Below, piece after piece: positions 1 through 8,302 of a stretch of 50,200 nucleotides of DNA; the first letter of the stretch is position 1; each line of letters opens with the position of its first letter. Below the pieces are notes generated by a model, which was not told the DNA's origin, ran no database searches, and saw only the letters and a list, made by a program, of their open reading frames with translations. A program made the translations under genes and the position numbers. This DNA comes from Nitrospinaceae bacterium (GTDB taxonomy: Bacteria; Nitrospinota_A; UBA7883; JAJDBK01). The stretch lies in contig JAJDBK010000040.1 in NCBI GenBank assembly GCA_029261405.1, forward strand, positions 1 through 50,200, written 5' to 3'.

Positions 1-22
1 CCGGCCTTTTCAACGGGCCGGA
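1..22. terminator. Hairpin at window edge, possible terminator
   Basis: The arms CCGGCC (1-6) and GGCCGG (about 16-21) enclose a short T-containing loop. It lies just past the stop codon (37-39) of the minus-strand HEAT remnant, where a terminator would be expected, but any U tract would fall outside the window. Confidence 0.35.
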
Positions 23-36
23 CACCGGTAATTTAT

Positions 37-396
37 CTATTCCGTTTCGAGCGCTCTTAGAGCCTTGTCGGTTCCAAGTTTTCGTAGAGCGTTGCCCGCT
101 ACCTGTTTGGTGAACGTATCACCACCCTTGAGTTGGGCGGAGATGTCACCTACTGCGTTATCCCTCTGACTCCGGGCAAGTGACCTGATTGCGCCCCATT
201 TCAACGCCGGTTGCGCATCTGCGCCGGTGAGTGTATTCCGAAGAAAACCGGCGGTGGTTTCCCCAGAAAAATATCCGAGTGCGTGAATCGCCCGGACGCG
301 AATATGGATAAGTTGTGACTCGTCACCAGCCAGGAAAACCAGCGCATCTTCGGCATCCGATGAAGGTGGAGCGCCTACTTTCGATTTGCGTTCCTC
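37..396 (-). pseudogene. HEAT-repeat protein remnant (5' truncated)
   Basis: The reverse strand holds an open frame of about 119 codons ending in TAG at 37-39 and bounded upstream by an in-frame TAG at 397-399. It translates to alternating amphipathic helices with HEAT/PBS-lyase-like spacing, for example IRVRAIHALGYFSG, LKWGAIRSLARSQ and AGNALRKLG. No ATG, GTG or TTG codon lies in frame at a sensible place near its 5' end, although a GGAGGAA stretch sits there. I therefore read it as the 3' part of a broken HEAT-repeat gene; the MITE-like element beginning 37 bases further on may mark the break. HEAT repeats mediate protein-protein contacts; no specific partner can be named. A rare start codon or a frameshift are alternatives. 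Confidence 0.5.
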
Positions 397-432
397 CTAC
401 GTTGAATATAATGTAAAAAAGGGCTATCAGCT

Positions 433-624
433 AGGAGCCTGTCGGACTTTGGAGGTCGTTAGTGAAAAAGCTCAGGTTTGAGTCAGATTGTTCGCTGTTT
501 TGAGGTGTATCGCTGTGGCCGCGCCACTTCGCCGAAAAAGAGCGGATAATCTGGTCAAAGCTGTGCCACATCGCTGTGGTCGCACCACTTTGTAGTAGAA
601 TCATCCTAAGTCCGACAGACTCCT
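433..624. repeat. MITE-like element, copy A (192 bp, 17-bp terminal inverted repeats)
   Basis: The left end AGGAGCCTGTCGGACTT (433-449) and right end AAGTCCGACAGACTCCT (608-624) are inverted repeats with one mismatch. The interior has no ORF but carries two ~16-bp palindromes (GCTGTGGCCGCGCCAC at 512 and GCTGTGGTCGCACCAC at 573). A second copy in the opposite orientation lies at 24522-24732 with matching ends and shared interior blocks. It fills most of the 275-bp gap between the HEAT remnant and the HD-GYP gene. Small size, terminal inverted repeats and absence of coding capacity are the hallmarks of a non-autonomous mobile element; no target duplication is obvious. Confidence 0.8.
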
Positions 625-671
625 GGAATATATAAATGCTTATCAGTTAACTGATCGAAAGGTGAATCCGA

Positions 672-2126
672 ATGCGGGCCGTCAGCCATTATATCTTTAC
701 CGTGTTGGTCATGACCGTTTATGGGGGGCAGGTGTGTCCTTATATCGATACTCTCGATGTTGTGACCTGGGGTTTGTTTCTCATCGTCACGTTTGGGGCG
801 GCGTTTCTCATACGGCCTTACCTGATAGAGTGGCTTGTAGCGCGGGAACCGTACCATCTGCATGTTCGGAGGCAACTGATACTGGAGTTCTCCATATTCT
901 TTGCGGTAGCTCTGTTTATCACCCTCTACAACATGATCCTCTATGAGTTCCCTTTCGGAAGCGGTGTGAAGGTGATGGTCGGATGCCTTTCGTTGGGACT
1001 GTTTGTGGCCGCTGATCTTGCTTTGGAGAGAGAAAGGATCGTCTGCGCCACCCTGGTTACATCCGGTCGGGAGCTTACGCTTAACGAAGAATTCTTTCCA
1101 CTCACAAAGAAGTTTGCGGCAGTGGCGACGTTTACTGTTTCGATGATCGTTATTATCGTATTCCTGGTCATATCGCGAGACCTGCTCTGGTTAGGTAGTA
1201 TCGATCAGAACAATCTATTCGGGCCGAGACTTGCCGTGATTGTGGAGCTTGCATTTATCGGTACGGTCGTTCTGGCCGAAGTGATAAACCTTATCTTCTC
1301 CTTCTCCAAAAACCTGAATATCTTTATCTCAAATGAAAACAGGACTCTCGTGGAGGTGGCTAACGGGAATTTAAAGATGCGGGCGCCGGTAAGCTCCAAC
1401 GACGAGTTCGGGTATATGGCCAAATATACCAACCAGATGATCGATAATCTGGAAAAAAAGACAGAGGAACTTCAGACCACCCGCGACGTAACGATTCTGG
1501 GACTTGCCACGCTGGCGGAGACCCGTGACAACGAGACGGGAGCGCACATCCTCAGGACACAAAGGTATGTGCGGGCGTTGGCTGAAAAACTGGCCGAAAA
1601 TCCCCGCCACAAAGATCATCTGACCGCAGATACCATTGACCTTCTTTTTAAATCCGCCCCCATGCACGATGTCGGGAAAGTGGGCGTGCCCGACGCAATC
1701 CTGCTCAAACCGGGGAAACTGACCGACGATGAGTTTGCGATAATGAAACAACATCCCACATACGGATATGAAGCGCTACGCAAAGCGAGTAAAAACCTTG
1801 GCGAAAACTCGTTCCTGCTACTCTCCGAAGAGATAGCCTATACCCATCATGAAAAATGGGACGGGAGCGGTTACCCGAATGGCTTGAAGGGGGACGAAAT
1901 TCCTCTACCCGGCAGGTTGATGGCGTTAGCCGATGTTTATGACGCGCTCATCAGCAAACGAGTATACAAAGAGGCGTTCTCCCACGACAAGGCGAAGTCG
2001 ATAATCGTGGAAGGGAAAGGTAAACATTTCGACCCAGCCGTGGTGGACGCTTTTCAGGAAGTTGAAAACCGGTTCGTGGAGATAGCGGATGAGTTCGGGG
2101 ACAAACATACCAGGGACCAGGATTAA
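672..2126 (+). CDS. Membrane HD-GYP phosphodiesterase (c-di-GMP turnover)
   Basis: A 484-residue protein that probably hydrolyses cyclic di-GMP in the cytoplasm under control of its membrane part. About six hydrophobic segments lie between residues 5 and 212 (around 30-48, 70-90, 100-115, 148-168 and 185-212), followed by a HAMP-like linker (~213-265, with ANGNLKMRAPVSSNDEFG) and the HD-GYP domain (~272-475). The catalytic signatures are intact: HD at H332-D333 in MHDVGKVGVP, then HHEKWDGSGYP at 392-402, the GYP motif proper. The ATG at 672 follows an AAGGTGA ribosome site. The copy A repeat ends 47 bases upstream, so the promoter must lie in or at the edge of that element. The input signal is unknown. 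Family assignment is firm, substrate is from family knowledge. Confidence 0.9.
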   Translation: MRAVSHYIFTVLVMTVYGGQVCPYIDTLDVVTWGLFLIVTFGAAFLIRPYLIEWLVAREPYHLHVRRQLILEFSIFFAVALFITLYNMILYEFPFGSGVKVMVGCLSLGLFVAADLALERERIVCATLVTSGRELTLNEEFFPLTKKFAAVATFTVSMIVIIVFLVISRDLLWLGSIDQNNLFGPRLAVIVELAFIGTVVLAEVINLIFSFSKNLNIFISNENRTLVEVANGNLKMRAPVSSNDEFGYMAKYTNQMIDNLEKKTEELQTTRDVTILGLATLAETRDNETGAHILRTQRYVRALAEKLAENPRHKDHLTADTIDLLFKSAPMHDVGKVGVPDAILLKPGKLTDDEFAIMKQHPTYGYEALRKASKNLGENSFLLLSEEIAYTHHEKWDGSGYPNGLKGDEIPLPGRLMALADVYDALISKRVYKEAFSHDKAKSIIVEGKGKHFDPAVVDAFQEVENRFVEIADEFGDKHTRDQD

Positions 2127-2147
2127 GAAAACGCCACACTCATAGTT

Positions 2148-2570
2148 TTACATGGTTCCTTTGGCCTTGATTGCTTCGTCCAGAAGGCGAAGAATTCGCT
2201 CAGATCTTGCAATCGCTTCCATGGATTCTGACTGAGGAAAATTACTTTCAAGATTATAATCGGCCTTGGATCTGACAGATTTCAAGTTTTTTAATAATCT
2301 TCCGATATCAGCTATGGAATTGTGAGTGGTTCCCTCGTTGCCAGGTTTTTGATGATCCAGAAAACGGGAAATTAATCGTTGGTGCACTCCTTTCCCTTCA
2401 CCCCGTTTCGCTTCACCTTTGGGAAGAAAAGATTCAGAAAAGAACAATGCTCCATGGTAAGCGGAATAATAGGCTCTGCTTGCGGCTGTTCGGTAAACTA
2501 CCTCACCGCAATCCTCCTTATTTGCCAGAGTCCTCGCGTATTTGAGTAAATCGCTAATCTCGATGCTCAT
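2148..2570 (-). CDS. HEPN-domain protein (UPF0332-like), possible RNase toxin
   Basis: A 140-residue all-helical protein. The segment SRAYYSAYHGALFFSE matches the HEPN core with an RX6H motif (R, six residues, H), and LKSVRSKADYNLE resembles the C-terminal helix of UPF0332-type HEPN proteins. HEPN proteins with RX4-6H are often metal-independent RNases in toxin-antitoxin or defence settings; activity here is inference. The ATG at 2570 overlaps the stop of the upstream TPR-like gene as TGATG, so translation is coupled; a TTG one codon earlier (2573) is also possible. No nucleotidyltransferase (MNT) partner is present, unlike the common HEPN/MNT pairs. The pair looks richer in A+T than its neighbours, which hints at recent acquisition. 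Confidence 0.7.
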   Translation of the reverse strand: MSIEISDLLKYARTLANKEDCGEVVYRTAASRAYYSAYHGALFFSESFLPKGEAKRGEGKGVHQRLISRFLDHQKPGNEGTTHNSIADIGRLLKNLKSVRSKADYNLESNFPQSESMEAIARSERILRLLDEAIKAKGTM

Positions 2571-3334
2571 CAAACCCCATTGGAAACCCTGATAGTCAGC
2601 AGTCCCTTCGAGTAGAGAGGAATCTCAAGAGCATCAATCCTTCTGGCTATTCCGAGATCATGCTCGACCACCTTCTCCGGCGACAGATCAACATTTATCT
2701 CACAATCGAGCCACTCAGACTCCTCGTCAAACATTGGTGATATAGAAGTGTCAAAATAATTAAAACCATGCTCACGAAGATAGTCATAAGCCGCCGACTC
2801 GGCTATTCGATATCCACTCTTACCAGTCGTTCCATCTATCTCGTCGTGATCCTCCAGGAATTCGAGAATCTGTTTGCTAGTAGCGCTTATCTCCACATTG
2901 GGATACTTATCATGTAGCTGTTCAAGAATATCCCGTGCGTTGACATAAGTTCCAGACAAACACTGAAGATCAAACATAGCGGAAAGATATTCACAGTCTT
3001 TCTTATCAGAGATTTTCGCCATCTCCGCTTCGGCTTCTTCTATTAATCCACAATGGGCGAGGGATAGCGAGTAGTTAATATGTCCCGAGCCCCGACCAAG
3101 GAATAATTTTGTGGCCGTCTGGTGGTTGTGGTGCATTTCCTCTATTTCTCCCCTCATGCACGAGGCGATCCCTCGTACGGTCCATCCGAGATAGGCGTTC
3201 TCCCGGCCAAGTCCGCAAAGTTTTCTCGCTTCATTTTCGAATCTTCTCAACACAAGTTCGCTTCGCCGATCACTCAGATTCGTGTTGATAATACCCGATA
3301 GGATTGCATTACCCTCTAGCTGGGGTTGAGTCAT
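2570..3334 (-). CDS. TPR-like protein coupled to HEPN gene, unknown function
   Basis: A 254-residue protein if started at ATG 3334 (MTQPQLEGN); a longer frame reaches 3415 but its extra 27 residues look like non-coding sequence. Residues ~1-160 are helical with TPR-like pair spacing (HINYSLSLAHCGLIEEAEAEM, then a helix with GTYVNARDILEQLHDKYP). The last ~80 residues form a separate alpha/beta-looking module (EWLDCEINVDLSPEKV, GLLTIRVSNGV). I do not recognise this C-terminal module, and no GSxxxxD nucleotidyltransferase motif is visible. The stop overlaps the HEPN start in TGATG, so the two are almost certainly made together. It may be the antitoxin or a substrate-sensing partner; this rests on arrangement only. 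Confidence 0.6.
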   Translation of the reverse strand: MTQPQLEGNAILSGIINTNLSDRRSELVLRRFENEARKLCGLGRENAYLGWTVRGIASCMRGEIEEMHHNHQTATKLFLGRGSGHINYSLSLAHCGLIEEAEAEMAKISDKKDCEYLSAMFDLQCLSGTYVNARDILEQLHDKYPNVEISATSKQILEFLEDHDEIDGTTGKSGYRIAESAAYDYLREHGFNYFDTSISPMFDEESEWLDCEINVDLSPEKVVEHDLGIARRIDALEIPLYSKGLLTIRVSNGV

Positions 3335-3480
3335 ACTGTTACCATCTTCATAAAAGCGAATTTTGTCATAAAAAACATGACCGTTCAAGAAACAAAAGAA
3401 CCTCTGCAATCGCACAACAATAATGGTACACGTTTATGCGAGTGTCATCGTCCAATCGAGGAGGAAGAATGGACGTTATA

Positions 3481-3518
3481 AAAACGGCCCCGCTTGGACA
3501 GGCCAGCGGGGCCGTTTT
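3481..3518. terminator. Perfect 14-bp stem, probably bidirectional terminator
   Basis: AAAACGGCCCCGCT (3481-3494) and AGCGGGGCCGTTTT (3505-3518) pair perfectly around a 10-base loop and carry A/T-rich ends on both sides. It lies just downstream of the small minus-strand repeat protein (stop at 3553) and upstream of the TPR-like/HEPN pair. Confidence 0.85.
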
Positions 3519-3552
3519 CACCTTAAGGTGGAGGAGGATCAGGTCTTACCGT

Positions 3553-3867
3553 CTACTTACCGAGGTTCGGGAGGCCGTAGAGATCTTCACCAAAATCAAT
3601 CTTGTCATACGCCCTTTGTTTATGGACTGAACCTACATTCGGGAGTCCGTAGAGATCGGCTCCGAAATCGATTTTGTCAAAAGCCCCTTTTTTCACCACA
3701 AATCCATCGAGGGTGGGTAGGCCGTAGATATCGTTACCGAAATCAACCTTGTCCCAGCTTGGCGCCATCTCATAGCCGGTTTTTGCCTGTGCGGTGGAAG
3801 TGACAGCGACTGCGGAAAAAGCCACGACAGCTAGAAAGACCACTGCCACGCTTAGTATCTTTTTCAT
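3553..3867 (-). CDS. Small secreted protein with three DFGxDxYGLP repeats
   Basis: A 104-residue protein with a Sec signal peptide (MKK, hydrophobic core, cleavage likely after AQA at residue 28) and a mature part of about 76 residues made almost wholly of three repeats at ~37-61, 62-85 and 86-104. Each repeat reads aromatic-DK(V/I)DFG-x-D(I/L)YGLP: WDKVDFGNDIYGLP, FDKIDFGADLYGLP, YDKIDFGEDLYGLP. A strong AGGAGG ribosome site precedes ATG 3867 and a perfect terminator follows, so it is a monocistronic and probably well-expressed gene. I do not recognise the family. The repeated acidic and aromatic residues suggest a periplasmic or surface structural or metal-binding role, but that is a guess. 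Confidence 0.85.
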   Translation of the reverse strand: MKKILSVAVVFLAVVAFSAVAVTSTAQAKTGYEMAPSWDKVDFGNDIYGLPTLDGFVVKKGAFDKIDFGADLYGLPNVGSVHKQRAYDKIDFGEDLYGLPNLGK

Positions 3868-4053
3868 TATGTTTCCTCCTGGTTCGGGAGTATCGCTCCC
3901 TTATATATTAACCGCCGATTTAGTCGACGTCTGAATGTCTCAATGGTATAAAGAGCATAAAACGGGCCAAGATAACTGGTTGAATGTAAAGGGGTGGTAG
4001 CGGCTCCGAGCAGACGATTTTGCCTGGACAAGACAAAAATGTCCGTTAACGCA

Positions 4054-4084
4054 CAAAAAAAGGCGCAGGGCAAACGCCTGCGCC
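4054..4084 (-). terminator. Rho-independent terminator after ndk
   Basis: On the minus strand GGCGCAGG and CCTGCGCC pair around a short loop and are followed by a U run (A run 4054-4061 on the plus strand). It starts 18 bases past the ndk stop. Confidence 0.85.
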
Positions 4085-4101
4085 AAACGAAAAATACCGC
4101 T

Positions 4102-4515
4102 CTAAACGATATCAAGCTCCGAGAAGAAATATGATATCTCCCGCGCCGCAGAAGTCTCCGAATCAGAACCGTGGACCGAGTTTTTCTCCAGATCAACCGC
4201 CAACTCTTTGCGGATGGTTCCTTCGTCAGCGTCAGCCGGGTTGGTCGCCCCCATCAAGGTTCGCCAGGCAGGTTGCGCGTTGGCGCCGGAGAGTACAGCC
4301 ACGACACTGGGGCCAGACGACATATAACCGGTCAAATCCCCGAAAAAGGGGCGCTCTTTATGCTCGATATAAAAACCTTCGGCTTGCGCCAAGGTCATGT
4401 GCAATCTGCGCAAGGCCACAACCGTAAGGCCTGCGGCTTCAGCTCGTTTGAGAATTTCACCGGTCAGTTTACGCTCAACAGCGTCCGGTTTGATAATGGC
4501 AAAAGTAAGCGACAT
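4102..4515 (-). CDS. ndk: Nucleoside diphosphate kinase
   Basis: A 137-residue cytoplasmic enzyme that passes the gamma-phosphate from ATP to other (d)NDPs through a phosphohistidine. FAIIKPDAV at the N-terminus, RPFF at 55-58, and the active-site block NSVHGSDS with H115 are all intact, and the length is typical. The start at ATG 4515 ([11 protein letters not shown]) follows AAGGAA; the frame is open further upstream, but that stretch contains the korB terminator. The gene lies after korAB on the same strand, separated only by that terminator, so its transcription may depend on read-through or on a promoter inside korB. Confidence 0.97.
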   Translation of the reverse strand: MSLTFAIIKPDAVERKLTGEILKRAEAAGLTVVALRRLHMTLAQAEGFYIEHKERPFFGDLTGYMSSGPSVVAVLSGANAQPAWRTLMGATNPADADEGTIRKELAVDLEKNSVHGSDSETSAAREISYFFSELDIV

Positions 4516-4529
4516 CAATGTTCCTTTCG

Positions 4530-4571
4530 AAAAAAAAAAGATGGCGCCGGAAAAAATGTCCCGGCGCCATC
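4530..4571 (-). terminator. Terminator between korB and ndk (possible attenuator)
   Basis: On the minus strand an 11-bp GATGGCGCCGG / CCGGCGCCATC stem with a 10-base loop is followed by a ten-base U run (A run 4530-4539 on the plus strand). It begins 15 bases past the korB stop. The U run ends about 15 bases before the ndk start codon, leaving no room for a separate ndk promoter downstream of it. Confidence 0.9.
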
Positions 4572-4585
4572 TGTGTTGGAAAAAA

Positions 4586-5455
4586 TTACGGTCTGTATTC
4601 GTCAATAGAAATATTCGGATCGAAATCATCCGAGGCGTTCGCCTTGGCCCTGACTTCATCGAGACGATCAAGAAGCGTAGGCCGCTCGACCTGATAATAA
4701 AGACCTGTAATCACCTCTCCTCTGGCCTTTGGTTTGTTCGCCAACGCCAAAGCGGCCATGAGGTCGGTTGCATCATGGTCTTCCGGCACCCTTTCAAGGT
4801 TTCCCTTGTAGGAGTCGAAGGTGTTGATCTTGTTAAAGGTCGGGCAAGGGCTGATGATATCGATGAACGAAAATCCCTTATGCAGGATAGCGTTTTTGAT
4901 AAGCTCCTGCATAACTTTACCTTCCGAGCTGTACGCCTGCGCCACATATGTAGCCCCGTAGGTGAGGCACAACGAGACAGGGTTTATCGGGTTATCGGGG
5001 GCGCCGTATGGGGATGTGGTGGTCACCATGCCAACTTCAGACGTGGGGGACATCTGCCCCTTGGTCAGTCCGTAGATCGAGTTATCCATACAGATGTAGG
5101 TGATGTCGGTGTTCTTCCTGGCAATATGGGGGACATGCCCGCCGCCGATGGAGAACCCGTCACCGTCGCCGCCAAAAACAATAACTTCCTGATCGGGACG
5201 CGCTACCTTGAGACCGGCGGCCACTGGCAAAGCCCGGCCATGAGCGGTATGCATTCCGTATGTCTTCACGAAGTAGGGAAAACGGGAGGAGCAACCGATA
5301 CCGGAGACGAGTACGGCATCGTGGATACCAATCTCAAGCTCGGCGAACGCCTTCAAGGTGGAGTTTAATACGCCGTAGTCGCCGCAACCGGGACACCAGG
5401 TCGGCGGTATATCACTTTTGTAATCTTTCGCCTTCATGGGTGTATTAGTGGACAT
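4586..5455 (-). CDS. korB: 2-oxoglutarate:ferredoxin oxidoreductase, beta subunit
   Basis: A 289-residue subunit carrying thiamine pyrophosphate and a [4Fe-4S] cluster. It has the conserved cluster cysteines (CPGCGDYG at 21-28, GIGCSS at 52-57 and a later PCPTFNK) and the TPP/Mg motif [13 protein letters not shown] near residues 95-107. With KorA it interconverts 2-oxoglutarate + CoA and succinyl-CoA + CO2 using ferredoxin. The ATG at 5455 directly abuts the korA stop, so the two form one transcription unit. Related 2-oxoacid oxidoreductases (pyruvate or isovalerate type) have the same architecture; adjacency to sucCD favours 2-oxoglutarate. Confidence 0.92.
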   Translation of the reverse strand: MSTNTPMKAKDYKSDIPPTWCPGCGDYGVLNSTLKAFAELEIGIHDAVLVSGIGCSSRFPYFVKTYGMHTAHGRALPVAAGLKVARPDQEVIVFGGDGDGFSIGGGHVPHIARKNTDITYICMDNSIYGLTKGQMSPTSEVGMVTTTSPYGAPDNPINPVSLCLTYGATYVAQAYSSEGKVMQELIKNAILHKGFSFIDIISPCPTFNKINTFDSYKGNLERVPEDHDATDLMAALALANKPKARGEVITGLYYQVERPTLLDRLDEVRAKANASDDFDPNISIDEYRP

Positions 5456-7180
5456 TTACACTACCTCCTTTATCTTGTCGGCTATCATCGCCGGGGTAAA
5501 GGGCATTCCGCCGTAGATAGCGTAACTGATCGGTTTAACACCGGTTTCGCCCTGAATAACCTTGGCCAGTTGACCCTGCTTGTTAACTTCCGGGATAAGA
5601 ATCTTCGGGTGAGCGTCGAGAAACTTGTCGAGCGCCTTGCGCGGCAGAGGCCATATAAGTTTCGGATATAAGGAAGAGACCTTGATCCCTTCGGCCCGGA
5701 CCATATTGACCGCCTCCCTGACGACACCAATGGTGGAGCCCCAGGAGATAATGCCAAGCTCTGCGCCCTCTTCGCAGTCCGCTTCTGTCTCGGGGAAGAA
5801 GTCTTCGAGGTCGTCGAGTTTGTTGAAACGTTTGTCGATCATGGCGACATGGTTATCCGATGTGTACTTCGGAGCCGATGATTCAGAGTGTTCCAGGCCG
5901 GTGGAGATATAGGCGCACCCTTCAGTTCCCGGCAGGGACATGGGCGAAATGTTCGATTCGGTCAACTTGTACCGAAGGAAGTTTTCGCCGTTAGTGGTTA
6001 TGTCACGGTTAACAATACGAAGTGTTGACGGGTCAGGTCTTTTCATCGACGCGGTTCGGAAACCGAGGGATCCGTCAGAGAGGACCATAACCGGTAGCTG
6101 GTATTTCTCCGCGACGTTAAACGCTTCTACCGTGAGATAGACACAATCCTCGATTCCTTCAGGGCTGATGACAACTTTCGACGCATCGCCGTGGCAACCG
6201 AGGGCGGCCAGCAGAAGGTCGGACTGCTCATGTTTGGTCGGCAGACCGGTAGAGGGACCACCACGCTGTACATCGGCGATGACGATCGGAACTTCCGACA
6301 TGGATGCCATTCCGATAAGCTCCTGCATCAGCGAGAGACCGGGGCCGGATGTTGCGGTCATCGATTTGGCTCCGCCGAACGAAGCTCCGATGATGTTGGC
6401 TATAGAGGCGATCTCATCTTCCGCCTGAACGAGGTTGCCGTTTTTCCTCGGCAGATGTTTCGCCAGAAAATAGGCCACCTCGGTGGCCGGAGTGATCGGA
6501 TAAGCGGAGAAGAACTCAACACCGGCCAGCAGGGCGCCAAGACCGATGGCGTCGTTACCCGAGATGACAATGGTGTCCTCTTTTCTGGTACCACTTACCA
6601 TCGAGTAGGGGTCTTTTTTCGTCAGGTTTTCCTTGACGTGGGCGATACCCGCGTCGATGGCCTTGAAGTTGATGTCCACAACTTCCTGCCCCTTTTTCAG
6701 GAACTTCGCTTCGATAGTCTCCTTGATGGAGTTGATCGGAAGGTCGAAAAGCTCCGCCACGGCGCCTAATGCGACCATATTCTTGGAGCGGTATGTACCG
6801 AGGTCATCCTTGGCGATCTTGCTCATCGGGACCGCATAACAGAAGACACCGGGTACGTTGACCTCTTCTTTGATTTCTCCCCCCGGATAGTCGTATACCA
6901 GAGCGGAGCCTTCAGCCAGCCCGCCGATATTGACATCGAGCGCTTCTTTATTAAATACACAGGTCACGTCGATGACGCTTCCTTCGCACAGTACCGTATC
7001 CTTGGAAAACCGGACCTGGTACATGGCGTAACCGCCTCTTATTTCCGCCGGAAAAGTTTTAAAGGTCAATACTTCCAGCCCGGATCGGGCCGCCGCCTGG
7101 GTAACCATGTCACCAGCGGAGATTATTCCTTCTCCACCCTCACCGCCGAAACGTATCACTAAATCGTTTCGTTTCGTCAC
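5456..7180 (-). CDS. korA: 2-oxoglutarate:ferredoxin oxidoreductase, fused gamma-alpha subunit
   Basis: A 574-residue subunit. Residues ~5-190 are the gamma (CoA-contacting) domain with RFGGEGGEGIISAGDM; residues ~200-574 are the alpha domain with GNDAIGLGALLAG, FFSAYPITPATE, QAEDEIASI and GGPSTGLPTKHEQSDL. This gamma-alpha fusion is the usual KorA layout. The GTG at 7180 sits 8 bases after AGGGG and is preferred; a TTG at 7186 would be only about 2 bases from it. The gene follows sucCD on the same strand but is separated from it by a 189-bp repeat element. The complex has no separate ferredoxin-like delta subunit here. The direction (oxidative or reductive TCA) cannot be read from sequence. 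Confidence 0.93.
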   Translation of the reverse strand: MTKRNDLVIRFGGEGGEGIISAGDMVTQAAARSGLEVLTFKTFPAEIRGGYAMYQVRFSKDTVLCEGSVIDVTCVFNKEALDVNIGGLAEGSALVYDYPGGEIKEEVNVPGVFCYAVPMSKIAKDDLGTYRSKNMVALGAVAELFDLPINSIKETIEAKFLKKGQEVVDINFKAIDAGIAHVKENLTKKDPYSMVSGTRKEDTIVISGNDAIGLGALLAGVEFFSAYPITPATEVAYFLAKHLPRKNGNLVQAEDEIASIANIIGASFGGAKSMTATSGPGLSLMQELIGMASMSEVPIVIADVQRGGPSTGLPTKHEQSDLLLAALGCHGDASKVVISPEGIEDCVYLTVEAFNVAEKYQLPVMVLSDGSLGFRTASMKRPDPSTLRIVNRDITTNGENFLRYKLTESNISPMSLPGTEGCAYISTGLEHSESSAPKYTSDNHVAMIDKRFNKLDDLEDFFPETEADCEEGAELGIISWGSTIGVVREAVNMVRAEGIKVSSLYPKLIWPLPRKALDKFLDAHPKILIPEVNKQGQLAKVIQGETGVKPISYAIYGGMPFTPAMIADKIKEVV

Positions 7181-7209
7181 TTGCAATACCCCTTTATTTA
7201 CCCCGTAAA

Positions 7210-7398
7210 TTCATGAAGATTCGGCTGAAACAGTGGCTTGACTACAGCCATAAGCCATGTTCTGCGCCACTTTCGGGTGTTTTGGTTCTCGGCGTACTAT
7301 ACAAGTACGCCTCTGAGCCAAAACACTCAAATGTACACAACGACAAGCGCCTGCAACTTCGCTATGGTCGTACCACGTTCATTCAAAACCTTCATGAA
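7210..7398. repeat. Palindromic repeat element, copy C (189 bp)
   Basis: The ends TTCATGAAGATT (7210) and AACCTTCATGAA (7387-7398) are inverted repeats with one mismatch. The centre (~7277-7327) forms a long imperfect hairpin around GGCGTACTATACAAGTACGCC-like arms extended by GTGTTTTGG/CCAAAACAC. Two degenerate copies of the GTGGCYNGNCCACAGC palindrome lie at 7233-7248 and 7361-7376, linking it to the MITE-like copies A and B although its ends differ. It fills the 226-bp sucD-korA gap. Confidence 0.65.
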
Positions 7399-7405
7399 AT
7401 CCAGG

Positions 7406-8290
7406 TTAGTTATTAGTCGCTCCAAAAAGCGCCTGTTTGATTGTTTCTCCCAAATCCGCAGGGGATTTGACCACAGAAATCCCACACTCACGCATTATTT
7501 TCATCTTTTCATCCGCCGTACCTTTACCACCGGAGATGATGGCGCCTGCGTGGCCCATGCGTCTGCCCGGAGGGGCCGTCTGTCCGGCTATAAATCCAAC
7601 TACCGGCTTTTTTACATTCTCCTGAATGTAGCGGGCCGCGTCTTCTTCAGCCGATCCGCCGATCTCGCCGATCATGCAGATCGCTTCGGTCTGGTCGTCG
7701 TCGTTGAAAAGTTTGATTACATCGATAAAATCTGTACCGTTGACCGGGTCACCACCTATTCCGACGCAAGTCGATTGCCCGATTCCGAGACCGGTGAGCT
7801 GGCCCACCGCTTCGTATGTCAGGGTGCCGGAACGGGATACCACTCCCACAGGGCCAGGTATATGGATGTGACCCGGCATGATGCCGATCTTCGCTTGACC
7901 CGGCGTTATGATACCGGGGCAGTTCGGGCCGATCAGCCTTGAGCTTTTGCCGCTCATATACTGCTTTACCTTAATCATGTCGTAGACCGGGATTCCTTCG
8001 GTGATGCAGATCACAAGTTCTATCCCCGATTCCACGGCTTCAAAAATAGCGTCGGCGGCGAATGGTGGTGGCACGAATATCACCGTGGCGTTGGCGCCGG
8101 TGGCGTCTTTGGCCCGGCGTACGGTGTTGAAGACCGGTACCCCTTCAGCCTTTTGACCCTCTTTGCCGGGAGTTACCCCTCCCACAACGTTGGTTCCATA
8201 CTCCTTGCAACCCGCAGTGTGAAAAGAGCCTTCTTTGCCGGTAATCCCCTGGACTATCAGCCTGGTATCCTTATTTACTAATACGCTCAT
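7406..8290 (-). CDS. sucD: Succinyl-CoA synthetase, alpha subunit
   Basis: A 294-residue subunit of the enzyme that converts succinyl-CoA + NDP + Pi into succinate + CoA + NTP. The N-terminal CoA-binding Rossmann domain ([12 protein letters not shown]) is followed by the ligase domain with [11 protein letters not shown] and the phosphohistidine loop [13 protein letters not shown]247. The length is typical for SucD. It lies 12 bases after sucC and shares its promoter. Together with korAB it supplies the 2-oxoglutarate to succinate section of the TCA cycle. Confidence 0.97.
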   Translation of the reverse strand: MSVLVNKDTRLIVQGITGKEGSFHTAGCKEYGTNVVGGVTPGKEGQKAEGVPVFNTVRRAKDATGANATVIFVPPPFAADAIFEAVESGIELVICITEGIPVYDMIKVKQYMSGKSSRLIGPNCPGIITPGQAKIGIMPGHIHIPGPVGVVSRSGTLTYEAVGQLTGLGIGQSTCVGIGGDPVNGTDFIDVIKLFNDDDQTEAICMIGEIGGSAEEDAARYIQENVKKPVVGFIAGQTAPPGRRMGHAGAIISGGKGTADEKMKIMRECGISVVKSPADLGETIKQALFGATNN

Positions 8291-8302
8291 ATTCCCCTCC
8301 GG

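Noticed and set aside
4397-5368. Long plus-strand frame (323 codons) opposite korB
   Set aside because: It is antisense to an intact, strongly conserved korB and runs through ndk; the product is Arg/Gly-rich without any domain. Shadow of the coding strand.
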